In this document: positions 9,711 to 18,717 of the stretch, one piece after another
How the letters are laid out: the number at the start of each line of letters is the position of its first letter
Numbering within the stretch: position 1 is the stretch's first letter
Source of the DNA: Mesorhizobium huakuii
Lineage (GTDB): Bacteria > Pseudomonadota > Alphaproteobacteria > Rhizobiales > Rhizobiaceae
DNA length: 64,000 bases
Direction of reading: 5' to 3'
NCBI RefSeq assembly: GCF_014189455.1
Contig: NZ_CP050296.1
Location: 4,274,001-4,338,000, forward strand
Notes under the pieces: model-generated
What the model was told of the DNA's origin: nothing
Database searches by the model: none
The model's input: the letters and a program-made list of their open reading frames with translations, nothing else
Made by a program: the position numbers and the translations under genes

Positions 9711-9734
9711 GTTTGACACTCATCGGTGTCAAAC
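9711..9734. promoter_or_regulatory. Perfect palindromic operator in the divergent SDR/uxuA region
   Basis: GTTTGACAC (9711-9719) and its exact inverse GTGTCAAAC (9726-9734) are separated by six bases, in the 99-base gap between the divergent SDR and mannonate dehydratase genes. Each arm contains TTGACA, one on each strand, so the site could overlap both -35 regions. No good -10 boxes are obvious at the standard spacing. A dimeric GntR- or LacI-type regulator binding here is inferred; no regulator gene lies next to it. Confidence 0.65.
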
Positions 9735-9769
9735 AATAGGTTGCCGGTCTCTCGCAAAAAGGAAATGCA

Positions 9770-10954
9770 ATGGAACAGTGCTGGCGCTGGTATGGTCCGG
9801 ATGATCCGGTGACACTCGATCATGTCAGGCAGGCTGGCGCCACCGGCGTGGTTTCAGCACTGCACCACATCTACGATGGCAGGGCCTGGCCCGAAGCCGA
9901 TGTGCTCGAACGCAAACGCACCATCGAGGCCGCCGGCCTGACATGGTCGGTGGTCGAAAGCATCCCGGTCCACAATTCCTTCAAGATCGGCGCGCCGGAA
10001 CGCGAGCGCTATGCCGGATACTATCGCGACAGCATCCGCACGCTCGCCAAGGCCGGTATCAAGACGATCTGCTACAATTTCATGCCGGTGGTGGATTGGA
10101 CCCGCACCGACCTCATGTATCGCCTGCCGACAACCGGCTACGCCTTGCGTTTCGACGCCATCGATTTTGCCGCCTATGATCTCTTCGTGCTGCAACGCAA
10201 GAATGGCGCGGCCAGCTATACGCCGGCGCGGATCGCCGAGGCCGAGAAACGGCTGAAGGCGCTGACATCGGAGCAGGTCGACCAGATCGAGCGCAACCTC
10301 ATCGCCGGCCTGCCCGCGACCGAGCGCAAGTATGACCGCGACAGTTTCCGCGAGGCTTTGGCGGAGTATGACGGGATCGGGCCGACGGAGTTGCGCGACA
10401 ACCTTGCCTGGTTCCTGCGCGAGATCATTCCGGTGGCGGAAGAGGAAGGGGTGCGCATGTGCATCCATCCCGACGACCCGCCCTTTTCGCTCTATGGCCT
10501 GCCGCGCGTCGTTTCGACAGCGCAGGATGCGCGCTTCATCCTCAACGCCGTCGATAGCCCGGCCAATGGGCTGACCTTCTGCACCGGCTCCTACGGCACG
10601 CGCGCCGACAACGACATTGTCGCCATGGTCAAGGAATTCGCCGACCGCATCCATTTCGTCCATTTGCGCAACATCACCATCGAGGAGGACGGCTCGTTCT
10701 ACGAAGCCGAGCATCTCGAGGGCGGCACCGACATGGCGCATGTGATCCTCGCCCTGATGCAGGAAGAGGCGCGCCGCCGCAAGGAGGGCCGCGCCGACTG
10801 GCGCATCCCGATGCGGCCGGACCACGGCCATCTGCTCGCCGACGATATCGGCAAGAAGAAGATCAATCCCGGCTACTCGCTGATCGGCCGGCTGAAAGGC
10901 CTCGCCGAACTGCGTGGCATCATGCGCGCCGTGGAGAAGTTCGGGCTGGCCTGA
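9770..10954 (+). CDS. uxuA: Mannonate dehydratase
   Basis: Cytoplasmic enzyme that dehydrates D-mannonate to 2-dehydro-3-deoxy-D-gluconate in glucuronate breakdown. The 394-residue length equals that of E. coli UxuA. Family segments include [12 protein letters not shown] at the N-terminus, [58 protein letters not shown] and a metal-site region [12 protein letters not shown]. The divergent SDR is likely to supply mannonate from fructuronate or a related sugar acid. A palindromic operator lies just upstream. Confidence 0.95.
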   Translation: MEQCWRWYGPDDPVTLDHVRQAGATGVVSALHHIYDGRAWPEADVLERKRTIEAAGLTWSVVESIPVHNSFKIGAPERERYAGYYRDSIRTLAKAGIKTICYNFMPVVDWTRTDLMYRLPTTGYALRFDAIDFAAYDLFVLQRKNGAASYTPARIAEAEKRLKALTSEQVDQIERNLIAGLPATERKYDRDSFREALAEYDGIGPTELRDNLAWFLREIIPVAEEEGVRMCIHPDDPPFSLYGLPRVVSTAQDARFILNAVDSPANGLTFCTGSYGTRADNDIVAMVKEFADRIHFVHLRNITIEEDGSFYEAEHLEGGTDMAHVILALMQEEARRRKEGRADWRIPMRPDHGHLLADDIGKKKINPGYSLIGRLKGLAELRGIMRAVEKFGLA

Positions 10955-10964
10955 CGAGTGGCGC

Positions 10965-11822
10965 CTAGTGGAGATGTCTGAGCTTGTCGGGGTTGCGCAC
11001 GACATAGATGGCCGCGATCTTGCCGTCCTCGATGTCGAGTGCGGTGGTCTGGAGTTCGCCATCGGCCTCCAGAGTGACGAACCCCGGCAAGCCGTTGATG
11101 AAACCGACGCGGACCAGTTTCGAGCCGTGCGTGCGCAACCAGGCCGCGACCCGCTCGTACTGCTTCATGACGGCATCGAAACCCAGGGCCGGCTGCGTGG
11201 CTGCCGGACGCTTGCCGCCACCATCGGCATGGGCGATGACATCGGTCGTCAACATCGCGCCAAGCGCCTTCATGTCGCCGTTGCGCGAAGCCGTGAAGAA
11301 GGCTTCGGCAAGCTCCAGGCCCCGTTGCCTTTCCACCGTGAAACGCGGCCGGGCCTCGCGGACATGGCCGCGTGCCCGTGCCGCGAGCTGGCGGCAGGCC
11401 GCCGGGTCGCGCTCGATGGCGGCCGCGACCTCGTCAAACCCCAGGCCGAACACGTCGTGCAGCAGAAAGGCCGCCCGCTCGAGCGGAGACAGGCGCTCCA
11501 GCACCAGCATCAGCGGCAAGGTCACGTCTTCCACTTCGTCCTCCTCCACCACGGGATCGGGAAGCCAGGGGCCGACATAGGTCTCGCGTTTGTGCCGCGC
11601 GGATTTGAGCTGGTCGAGACAGAGCCGCGTCACCGTGCGGCGCAGGAATGCCTCGGGCTCGCGCACCGCGGCGCGGTCGGCCTTCATCCAGCGGATGAAA
11701 GCCTCCTGTACGGCATCCTCGGCGTCCGACACCGAACCCAGCATGCGGTAGGCGACACGCATGAGCTTGGGGCGCAGCGGGCCGAAGTCCGCTGCCGCAT
11801 CGTCGGCCGCTGAGCTCGTCAT
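10965..11822 (-). CDS. ECF41-family RNA polymerase sigma factor (SigJ type)
   Basis: Extracytoplasmic-function sigma factor of 285 residues with sigma2 (RVAYRMLGSVSDAEDAVQEAF) and sigma4 (LSPLERAAFLLHDVFGLGFDEVA) regions fused to a C-terminal SnoaL-like domain. The three marks of ECF41 are present: a linker WLPDP (residues 86-90), DGGGK (200-204) and NPDKL close to the C-terminus. In ECF41 proteins the extension controls sigma activity in place of a separate anti-sigma factor. Its start overlaps the stop of the upstream carboxymuconolactone-decarboxylase-like gene by one base, the usual ECF41 partner arrangement. Confidence 0.93.
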   Translation of the reverse strand: MTSSAADDAAADFGPLRPKLMRVAYRMLGSVSDAEDAVQEAFIRWMKADRAAVREPEAFLRRTVTRLCLDQLKSARHKRETYVGPWLPDPVVEEDEVEDVTLPLMLVLERLSPLERAAFLLHDVFGLGFDEVAAAIERDPAACRQLAARARGHVREARPRFTVERQRGLELAEAFFTASRNGDMKALGAMLTTDVIAHADGGGKRPAATQPALGFDAVMKQYERVAAWLRTHGSKLVRVGFINGLPGFVTLEADGELQTTALDIEDGKIAAIYVVRNPDKLRHLH

Positions 11823-12298
11823 CAGGCCGCGGCCACCCGGGCGGCCTTCACGGCAGCCGGGTCGGCATACAGGCCGAAACCGACGGCGATGCGGTTCCAG
11901 GCGTTGATGATGTTGATCGTCAGGGTGAGCTTGATCTGCTCCTCCTCCGTGAAATGCTCCTTCAGCTCTTCATAGGCGCCTGCGCGGCCGGTGTCTTCCG
12001 AAAGCCGAGTAAGCGCCTCGGTCCAGCCAAGCGCGGCGCGTTCGCGGTCGCTGTAGCAGGGGGCCTCGCGCCAGGCCGGCAAAAGGTAGATGCGCTGCTC
12101 GGTTTCCCCATTCTCGCGCGCCTCGGTGGCGTGGAGATTGATGCAGTTGGCGCAGCCATTGATCTGCGATGCACGCAGTTTCACCAGTTCGGTGAGGCTG
12201 TGCTCGAGGCTGGCGGCGGCGGAGAGCTCGATCGAGGAGCGCTGCCAGTTCTTCATCAGCGAAGGGGCGGCGGCGAAGAGGTCGATTTTTGCGGTCAT
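11822..12298 (-). CDS. Carboxymuconolactone decarboxylase / AhpD-like protein
   Basis: 158-residue protein of the carboxymuconolactone-decarboxylase/AhpD fold. The signature CANCINLHATEAR gives a CxxC pair with a downstream histidine, as in alkylhydroperoxidase-type redox proteins. The start at 12298 follows an AAGGAAG ribosome site on the minus strand; the upstream open frame runs through the ECF41 promoter and is rejected. The stop overlaps the sigma factor start, so both come from one transcript. Such genes are the characteristic ECF41 target, often shared with oxidoreductases. The actual substrate is unknown. Confidence 0.9.
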   Translation of the reverse strand: MTAKIDLFAAAPSLMKNWQRSSIELSAAASLEHSLTELVKLRASQINGCANCINLHATEARENGETEQRIYLLPAWREAPCYSDRERAALGWTEALTRLSEDTGRAGAYEELKEHFTEEEQIKLTLTINIINAWNRIAVGFGLYADPAAVKAARVAAA

Positions 12299-12330
12299 GG
12301 TTGGCTTCCTTCTGTTGGTGCCGATCCCAT

Positions 12331-12357
12331 GACGAGCGAGCGCTTGCTGGTGTGACA
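12331..12357 (-). promoter_or_regulatory. Predicted ECF41-dependent promoter
   Basis: On the minus strand TGTCACA (complement of 12351-12357) is followed after exactly 16 bases by CGTC (complement of 12331-12334). This matches the published ECF41 consensus as I know it (TGTCACA, N16, CGTC). It lies 33 bases upstream of the AhpD-like start, so the AhpD-like/sigma operon is probably autoregulated. Confidence 0.82.
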
Positions 12358-12486
12358 TCCACGCCAGGATTTTTGTCCGCCATGCGCCGTTCCCGTCAGC
12401 TGCTCCAACTTGCGCGGCACCTAATATAAGAGCAGAATTAAAGGCGTTTGAGGGAGAACGGCTCATAAGCAAATCGGGAGGAAACC

Positions 12487-13926
12487 ATGAACACCATGAG
12501 CCTCACCACGCTTGATCGCGGCAAGACGACAGTCGACGCCGAGGCAATAGAAGCGCTTTCGGCACAATTGCGCGGCACACTGCTGCAGCAGGGGGACGCT
12601 GCCTACAACGAAGCCCGCACCGTGTGGAATGCCACGGTCGACCGGCGGCCCGGGCTGATCGTGTGTTGCGTCGGCGCCTCCGACGTCATCCGTGCCGTGA
12701 ATTTCGCCAGGGAAAACAGGCTTCTCGTCTCCGTGCGCGGCGGCGGCCACAACATTGCCGGCAGCGCTGTCTGCGATGGCGGTCTGATGATCGATTTGTC
12801 GCCGATGAAGTCGGTGCGGGTCGATCCCGCCGCACGGCGGGCATGGGTCGGACCCGGCGCCACGCTCGCCGATGTCGACCGCGAAACGCAGGCCTTTGGG
12901 CTGGCGGTGCCGACCGGCATCAATTCGACCACCGGCATATCAGGCCTGACTCTGGGCGGTGGCTTTGGCTGGATCACCCGCAAATTCGGCCTGACCATCG
13001 ACAATCTTGTCTCCGCCGATGTGGTCACCGCCGACGGCAAGTTGCTGCGCGCCAGCCAGACGGAAAATCCGGACCTGTTCTGGGCGCTGCGTGGCGGCGG
13101 CGGCAATTTCGGCATTGTCACGGCATTCGAGTTTCAGCTCCACCAGATGGGTCCGCAAGTTCTGTCGGGGCTTGTCGTCCATCCTTTCGCCGATGCCGAG
13201 AAGGTGCTGGAGGAGTATCGCAAGGCGCTCGAAACGGCGCCCGACGAACTGACCTGCTGGGTGGTGATGCGGCAAGCGCCGCCGCTGCCCTTCCTGCCGG
13301 CCGAGTGGCATGGCAAGGATGTTCTGGTGCTGGCCATGTGCTATTGCGGCGATCTCCAGGCAGGTGAAAAGGCGACCAAGAAGCTTCGCGCCATCGGCTC
13401 GCCGATTGCCGATGTCGTCGGCCCCAACCCGTTCACCGGCTGGCAGCAGGCATTCGACCCATTGCTCACCCCCGGCGCCCGCAACTACTGGAAGAGCCAT
13501 GACTTCACCCAGCTTCCCGACAGGGCAGTTGAGATCGTCACCGAAGCGATACGTGAGCTTCCTGGCCCGGAATGTGAGATATTCATCGGCCATGTCGGCG
13601 GTGCGGCGGGCCGTGTGGCGCAGAACGCAACGGCGTTTCCGCAACGCAGCTCGCACTTCGTCATGAATGTCCATGCCCGCTGGCGCGAACCGGCAATGGA
13701 TAGGGCCTGCATCGGTTGGGCGCGCAACCTCTATGAGGCGGCCAAACCCTATGCTGCCGGCACAGCCTATGTGAACTTCATGCCTGAGGATGAGGTCGAC
13801 CGGGTCGAAGCGGCCTATGGCGGCAATTACCAGCGGCTTCTGGAGATCAAGCAGCGCTATGACCCGCTGAACCTGTTCCGCATGAACCAGAATCTGCGGC
13901 CGAAACAAAGCCAGCGCGCCGCCTGA
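12487..13926 (+). CDS. FAD-binding oxidoreductase, berberine-bridge-enzyme type
   Basis: 479-residue flavoprotein with an N-terminal FAD-binding type 4 domain and a C-terminal BBE segment (YGGNYQRLLEIKQRYDPLNLFRMNQN). The motif VRGGGHNIAG contains the histidine that in this family can carry covalent FAD; the second attachment cysteine of bicovalent members is not apparent in GGGGNFGIVTAFEF. A strong ribosome site (GGGAGGAAACC) supports the ATG at 12487. It is divergent from the ECF41 operon, matching the common association of ECF41 with oxidoreductases, but no ECF41 promoter is visible on its side. Substrate unknown; sugars, alcohols or aromatics are possible. Confidence 0.88.
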   Translation: MNTMSLTTLDRGKTTVDAEAIEALSAQLRGTLLQQGDAAYNEARTVWNATVDRRPGLIVCCVGASDVIRAVNFARENRLLVSVRGGGHNIAGSAVCDGGLMIDLSPMKSVRVDPAARRAWVGPGATLADVDRETQAFGLAVPTGINSTTGISGLTLGGGFGWITRKFGLTIDNLVSADVVTADGKLLRASQTENPDLFWALRGGGGNFGIVTAFEFQLHQMGPQVLSGLVVHPFADAEKVLEEYRKALETAPDELTCWVVMRQAPPLPFLPAEWHGKDVLVLAMCYCGDLQAGEKATKKLRAIGSPIADVVGPNPFTGWQQAFDPLLTPGARNYWKSHDFTQLPDRAVEIVTEAIRELPGPECEIFIGHVGGAAGRVAQNATAFPQRSSHFVMNVHARWREPAMDRACIGWARNLYEAAKPYAAGTAYVNFMPEDEVDRVEAAYGGNYQRLLEIKQRYDPLNLFRMNQNLRPKQSQRAA

Positions 13927-13949
13927 CGAGCCGCGCGTGGCAGTGACAG

Positions 13950-13982
13950 AAAGCCCGCGCCTCCGCCAGAGGCGCGGGCTTT
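13950..13982 (+). terminator. Strong hairpin after the FAD oxidoreductase
   Basis: A 14-bp perfect stem (AAAGCCCGCGCCTC at 13950-13963 with its inverse at 13969-13982) has a five-base loop and ends in TTT on the plus strand. The A/T arms could also terminate transcription arriving from the minus-strand operon on the right. Confidence 0.75.
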
Positions 13983-14053
13983 CGCATGGCCATATGTCAT
14001 GGCTCTTCCGCCGCTCAGTTCAAATGGGCCGCCACCGCGTTAGGCGCTGGTCC

Positions 14054-14838
14054 TCACGAATTTGACTGCGTCTCACGCGCGGGCAGTGCCGCCGCCAGCC
14101 GATCCGTCCACTCCTCGATGCCGGACCTTGTCGCCAGCAGATCCTGCCGGATCTCGACGAGGACGGCGGGGATGCCGCGATCGTCGCCATGGACAGGCAC
14201 GGCGTAGTCGGCGTCACGGCTGATCACATAGGGCACGTTGGCCGCGACGTTGAGCGTCGCGTCGGCGCGCAGGCCCGACAGGATCGCTTCGGCGAGATCG
14301 GCCGCATGGCCATGCAGCACGCCCGCATGCCATGGCCTGGCGACACCCAGGAACACCGGCGTGAAGGAGTGGATCGTCACGATCCGCGTCGGGCGGCCTT
14401 TGGCCATGCGGCGATCGAGATGCGCGGCGACCCGGTCATGGAACGGCGAAAACATGATTTTGGCGCGCCGGTCCCGTTCCGCTGTGTCGATGCCGACATT
14501 GCCGGGAATGTCGGTGTCTTCCGACAGCGCCGGGATGCTTCCGGAGGTGCCGAGTGGCCGGTTGAGGTCGATCAGCAGCCGCGAATAGCCGCTGAGGAAG
14601 GCTGCCGCATCGAGCCGTGCCGACAACAGCCGCGTCACCTCCGCGGCGCCGATATCCCAGGCGATGTGGCGCTGCAGATGGCTGGCATCGAGGCCGAGCT
14701 GCCGATACTCGACCGGTATGTGGTTGGAGGCATGCTCGCACAACAGGACGATATCCGAGAGGCCGTCCTCGTTAAGAACCTCGACGGCGTCGGGCCAATC
14801 TTTTGAGGGAGCAGGTCTTTTTCAGTCTGCGCAGTCAT
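14054..14838 (-). pseudogene. N-formylglutamate amidohydrolase, frame broken near the start
   Basis: Predicted to hydrolyse N-formylglutamate or a similar N-acyl amino acid. The body shows LLCEHASNHIP, HIAWDIGA, YSRLLIDLNRP, IHSFTPVFLG, and VLVEIRQDLL. The expected ATG at 14838 overlaps the preceding glutamine-synthetase-like stop (TGATG), but its frame diverges after about 15 codons at GGCCCG (plus-strand GGG at 14792-14794). One extra base would join MTAQTEKDLLPQKIG to PDAVEVLNEDGLSDIVLLCEHAS. Without it only a TTG at 14743 could start the main frame. A sequencing indel or a recent frameshift fits better than an old pseudogene. Confidence 0.82.
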
Positions 14839-16160
14839 CAATAAAGCGTCCGGTATAGATCGCAGATGGCGGCCGGATCGAGGCCTGCCAGACGCTCGGC
14901 CTCATGCTGCTTCAGGCCGACGAAGGTCTCGATGAAGACAGGCGCGAACCATCCGGTGACGGTCTTGTCGGCAAGCAGCGTGTCCAGCGCCGCCGGCAAG
15001 GTTTCCGGCAGCCGCACCAGGCCGAGTTCTGCCCGTTCCGCATCGCTCATCAGCGTCGGGTCGCCGGTGACCAGCGGCGGCGATGGCAGATCCGCCTTTA
15101 GCCCTTCCAGCCCGGCGCGGATGATCGCCGCCAGCGACAGATAGGGATTGCCGGTGGCATCAGCCGCCCGGTATTCGACATTGTACTGCCGTGCCGGATC
15201 GCGTCCGCCGATCGTCACCGTCGGACAGATGCGCAAGGACGCCTCGCGGTCGCGGTCGGCGAGCCAGGTATAGGACGAACTCCAGCTGTGCGGCTTCAGC
15301 CGATAGAAGGACGACACGCTCGACGCCGTCATGGCGGTAATCCCAGGCAGATGGCGCAGCACGCCAGCACAGAAGGCCCCGGCCTTGGCGGACAGGCCGC
15401 CGGGTTGCGCCGCATCGTATGTCACCGGGTTGCCGGCCTCGTCGACGAAGCTGAAATGGATGTGCACGCCATTGCCGACGGCATTGGGCGCGGTCTTGGG
15501 CGCGAAGCTCGCCCGCCAGCCGGCATTGCGCGCCACTTCGCGCGTGATTTCGCGGATGGCGACGGCGCGGTCGGCGGCCGTCAGCGCATCGGCCGGCTCA
15601 TGCGTCACCTCGAACTGCTCGTCGCCGAATTCGGCGATGACCACTTCGGGTCCGACGCCCGCCTCCTCCAGTGCCGCCATCAGATTCGGGGCGAACGGAT
15701 CGGTGCGGCGCAGCGCGGCGAAGGACATCGAATGCGCCGGCGCGAAACCGCCGTCAGCAATGTGGAATTCATGCTCGAAGGCGGCGATGACGGAGAGCCC
15801 GGTTGCCGCCTTCAGCTCCGCCAGCGCATCCCTGAGCATGGTCCGCGTGCAGCCGAGCCATGGGCTGCCGTCGAGCTCGACAATGTCGCCCGCCACCATG
15901 TCGAAGGGCGTCGCCGATCCGGTCCGCTCGGTGCGGAAGCGCGCCTTGAGATCGGGGATCAGCCGCAGATCGCCAGACGAACCCCAGGGATTGGGAACGA
16001 CGATGGAATTGAAGGGCGTCATCGACAGATTGGCCTGCAGCCAGCCGACACCGGTCGTGGCGGTTTTCTGCAGTCTACTTTCGACAACGAAGCGGCCCCG
16101 CGTGATGGCGCAGAGATCCGTGGTGACGACGGCAACGAGGGGCTCGACGGTCGATGTCAT
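14838..16160 (-). CDS. Glutamine-synthetase-family protein (gamma-glutamyl ligase-like)
   Basis: 440-residue member of the GlnA superfamily, divergent from true glutamine synthetase. Conserved active-site segments are FEHEFHI, EFGDEQFEVTHEP, GNGVHIHFSF, RLKPHSWSSSYTWLADRDREASLRI and EYRAADATGNPYLSLAAII. Such proteins typically ATP-dependently link glutamate to amines, or belong to uncharacterised ligases. The ATG at 16158-16160 overlaps the upstream isochorismatase stop. It sits between an isochorismatase-like hydrolase and an N-formylglutamate amidohydrolase, which points to catabolism of an N-substituted glutamate or amine rather than ammonia assimilation. The precise substrate cannot be read from sequence. 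Confidence 0.88.
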   Translation of the reverse strand: MTSTVEPLVAVVTTDLCAITRGRFVVESRLQKTATTGVGWLQANLSMTPFNSIVVPNPWGSSGDLRLIPDLKARFRTERTGSATPFDMVAGDIVELDGSPWLGCTRTMLRDALAELKAATGLSVIAAFEHEFHIADGGFAPAHSMSFAALRRTDPFAPNLMAALEEAGVGPEVVIAEFGDEQFEVTHEPADALTAADRAVAIREITREVARNAGWRASFAPKTAPNAVGNGVHIHFSFVDEAGNPVTYDAAQPGGLSAKAGAFCAGVLRHLPGITAMTASSVSSFYRLKPHSWSSSYTWLADRDREASLRICPTVTIGGRDPARQYNVEYRAADATGNPYLSLAAIIRAGLEGLKADLPSPPLVTGDPTLMSDAERAELGLVRLPETLPAALDTLLADKTVTGWFAPVFIETFVGLKQHEAERLAGLDPAAICDLYRTLY

Positions 16161-16819
16161 GCAGTTTTCCCCAGAGCGTTGAAACGGTCGACGACAGTGT
16201 CGGTGTCGGCGACCCAGCAATAGCCGCCGAAGGCCTTCAGCGCGATGTCATGGCGCTCCTGGGTGATGGTGGCGCAGGCGTCCGACACGCAGGTGACGAG
16301 ATAGCCACGATCGGCGCCGTCGCGCACCGTCATGTCGACGCATTGGTCGGTGAGCACGCCGACCACGACGAGGTAGCGGATGCCGAGATTCTTCAGGAGA
16401 TAGTCGACATTGGTCGAGTTGAAGATACCGGACGAGGTCTTTGGCAGCATGATCTCGTCGCCGACAGGCGCCAGCGATGCCACCGGCAGGCCCTCGGGGA
16501 GGCTCGGCGCGACATGGATCGGTGTCAGCTTGTGGTCGAGCGAGCGGTCGCGGCCATCTTCGGTCAGGCTCTGGATGATGGTGTGCAGCACCTCGACGCC
16601 ATTGGCCCGCGCCGCCGCCAGCAGGCGCTCCTGGTTGGGGATCGTCTGCGAGGATGTCTGCCGGTAGAAATAATGGTCGGGGCCGCGCTCCGGATGCGAG
16701 GGATCGGCGCCCGGCTCCAGCCAGATGCGCTGCATGTCGACGAGCAGCAGCGCCGTCTCGCCGGCACGAAAGGCTTCGTCTCGCTTGGGTAGGGCCTGTT
16801 TGGATAAGGCTTGGGTCAT
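16157..16819 (-). CDS. Isochorismatase-family cysteine hydrolase
   Basis: 220-residue hydrolase with the family triad: aspartate in LLLVDMQRIW, lysine in MLPKTSSGIF and nucleophilic cysteine in VLTDQCVDMTV. Members cleave amides such as N-carbamoylsarcosine, nicotinamide or ureidoacrylate. The ATG at 16819 overlaps the RpiR stop and its stop overlaps the next start, so it is translated within one operon. With its neighbours it may release ammonia or a carboxylate from an amide substrate; this is inferred from context only. Confidence 0.9.
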   Translation of the reverse strand: MTQALSKQALPKRDEAFRAGETALLLVDMQRIWLEPGADPSHPERGPDHYFYRQTSSQTIPNQERLLAAARANGVEVLHTIIQSLTEDGRDRSLDHKLTPIHVAPSLPEGLPVASLAPVGDEIMLPKTSSGIFNSTNVDYLLKNLGIRYLVVVGVLTDQCVDMTVRDGADRGYLVTCVSDACATITQERHDIALKAFGGYCWVADTDTVVDRFNALGKTA

Positions 16820-17754
16820 GCCTGGTCGTCCTGCTTTGCTGATTTGGGTCCGGCTGTCTTGCGCGGTTCGGATGTCTGGCGCTTGCCGTTCTCTTGCGGG
16901 TCGCTGTCGAGCGTCACCGCATTGGCGTGCCGCACTTTCTCGATCCTCTCGATGCGCGCCCGGGCGTCGTCGCCCAGCGTCGAAACGATGTGGGCGGTAA
17001 GCGCTTCCATCTGCGCGATCGCCGGCGCCAGCGTGTCGTAGGGCGAGGCGACTTCGAGCGGGCTGACGATGGTGACTTCTGCGAGATCTGATATCGGCGA
17101 CAGCCATTGGTCGGTGAAAAGCAGGATGCGCACATCGAGTGCCGCCGCCTGGCTTGCATAGGCCATCACGTCGAGCTGGTAGCGGCGATAGTCGAAGACG
17201 ACGAGCACATCGCGGCGGCCGAGATCGGCCAGCGTGTCGAATGCCTGGGGAGAAAGCACGCCGAGATCGCGAACGCCGGTCCGGAACTGCCCGAGATATC
17301 CCGCCAGCATGCCGGCGATGTGGCGGCTGAAGCGGCCGCCGACCAGCACGATCTCGCCCTTGGCCTCCATCAAAAGGCGGGCGGCCCGCTCGTAGGTCTG
17401 CACCGGCGTCGCGACCGTGGCCTTTTGCAGGGCCGCGGTGACGGAATCGAGATAGGCGAGCACCGCGCTGTCGCTGGAGCCGCTTTGCCGCTTCGCCTCC
17501 ATCATCAACAAAGGCGAATGCAGCCTGGCCTCGACCTCGGCCAGCAGCTTGGACTGGAAATCCGGAAAGCCTTCATAGCCGAGCTTGACGACCAGCCGGA
17601 CCACGGTCGGATCGCTGACGCCGGCGCGCCGGGCGAGCGAAGAGGCGGTGCCCAGGCCGGAGGTCGGATAGTCCGTCAAAAGCAGCCGGACGATCTTCTC
17701 TTCCGACGGCGTCAGCGCCAGATCCCCGCGCATCAGAACATCGCGTATCGCCAT
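16816..17754 (-). CDS. RpiR-family transcriptional regulator
   Basis: 312-residue regulator with an N-terminal HTH_6 domain (SLARRAGVSDPTVVRLVVKLGYEGFPDFQ) and a central SIS domain (VLVGGRFSRHIAGMLAGYL ... VLVVFDYRRYQLDV) that in the family binds phosphosugars or other ligands. A GGGGAGG ribosome site precedes the ATG at 17754. The C-terminal 35 residues are charged and probably disordered. It heads the operon with the hydrolase, ligase and amidohydrolase genes and probably controls it through the palindrome 53 bases upstream. RpiR members act as activators or repressors; which applies here is not visible. Confidence 0.92.
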   Translation of the reverse strand: MAIRDVLMRGDLALTPSEEKIVRLLLTDYPTSGLGTASSLARRAGVSDPTVVRLVVKLGYEGFPDFQSKLLAEVEARLHSPLLMMEAKRQSGSSDSAVLAYLDSVTAALQKATVATPVQTYERAARLLMEAKGEIVLVGGRFSRHIAGMLAGYLGQFRTGVRDLGVLSPQAFDTLADLGRRDVLVVFDYRRYQLDVMAYASQAAALDVRILLFTDQWLSPISDLAEVTIVSPLEVASPYDTLAPAIAQMEALTAHIVSTLGDDARARIERIEKVRHANAVTLDSDPQENGKRQTSEPRKTAGPKSAKQDDQA

Positions 17755-17806
17755 TGGCCTCCCCGAAATCCATGGTCTCTTGTTTTGTGGAGTTTGTTAC
17801 AGAAAT

Positions 17807-17826
17807 CATAGTTTTTGTCAACTATG
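17807..17826. promoter_or_regulatory. Palindromic operator upstream of the RpiR operon
   Basis: CATAGTT (17807-17813) and AACTATG (17820-17826) form a perfect inverted repeat around TTTGTC. On the minus strand the second arm overlaps a TTGACA -35 element, with a weak TAACAA 16 bases further. A dimeric regulator such as the adjacent RpiR protein could bind here and autoregulate the operon. Confidence 0.55.
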
Positions 17827-18043
17827 AAGAGATACTTACATTGCCCGATCGCTGGCTCGGAAGCAGCCTGCCGGCGCCCCCGGCATGGCGTTGATCGGCA
17901 ACAGCGCCATCAAGGACTTTCGGCGCTGCGCTATTTCAGGAATCAGGTGAAGTCGACCGGCCTTTGCCAGGAGTTCGGCATTCCGGCCGACCCGTGCGAC
18001 CTGCTGCTCAGTGCCGATCCCTCGAAAAAACGCTCGACCGACC

Positions 18044-18535
18044 CTACCGCACATCATGGCGGAAGTCCGCCCGACCCGCCAGCACACAGGATGCAATCGC
18101 CGAACGCCGGCCGATATTCAGCTTCGCGAAGATCCGCCTGATATGCTCGCGTACGGTGTAGCCGCTGATGCCGAGCTGCCGCGCGATCTCTTTGTCCAGC
18201 TTGCCGTCAGCGATCAGTAAGGCGATCTGGAGTTCGCGCCGGGTCAGTATTTCGGCGGCCGAAGGCGGAAGATCGGTGGCAACGTCCGGCATGTAGACGG
18301 CGTCATAGATCAGGTAGTGCGTGCCGGCGCACACGAGGCGTCCCACCGGCTGGCGCTGATCAGTATGACCGTCTGGATCCCCGCGATCGTCGTCCGCGTA
18401 ACGGATGGCAACCAGCGAATGGCCGTTCACGACAAAGTTCGATGTATCCGTTTCCGGATCGCACTTTTTCCGTGACGCAGCAATCTCGTCAGCGAAGTCG
18501 GAAAGTCTCTGCAAGTTCTCGGCACGTGCAACCAT
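18044..18535 (-). CDS. LuxR/GerE-type helix-turn-helix regulator
   Basis: 163-residue protein whose C-terminal half is a LuxR/GerE DNA-binding domain (LTRRELQIALLIADGKLDKEIARQLGISGYTVREHIRRIFAKL). The N-terminal half is short and unassigned; it might be a reduced PAS-like sensor (FVVNGHSLVAIRYAD ... GTHYLIYDAVY). No receiver domain is present, so it is not a two-component regulator. It stands alone at the left end of the minus-strand accessory cluster and could regulate it. Codon use is less GC-biased than in its neighbours. Confidence 0.85.
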   Translation of the reverse strand: MVARAENLQRLSDFADEIAASRKKCDPETDTSNFVVNGHSLVAIRYADDDRGDPDGHTDQRQPVGRLVCAGTHYLIYDAVYMPDVATDLPPSAAEILTRRELQIALLIADGKLDKEIARQLGISGYTVREHIRRIFAKLNIGRRSAIASCVLAGRADFRHDVR

Positions 18536-18717
18536 GGCCGAACGCCCCAGTTGGCAGGAAACTCAGTACAATCACAAGCCCTGGCGCCCTAACAAAACTG
18601 CCGCGCCGCCGAACCCCGGCGCAACCAGTATGAAAGCTGCATAGATGGTTGCGACTATAACACCTTCCGAAACATTAGCATTCCAAAAATCATCGTCGGG
18701 TCGCCAATTTTCACCTT

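Noticed and set aside
17836..18096. Minus-strand 86-codon frame between the LuxR gene and the RpiR operon
   Set aside because: No ribosome site, no recognisable domain, and it partly overlaps the convincing LuxR gene.
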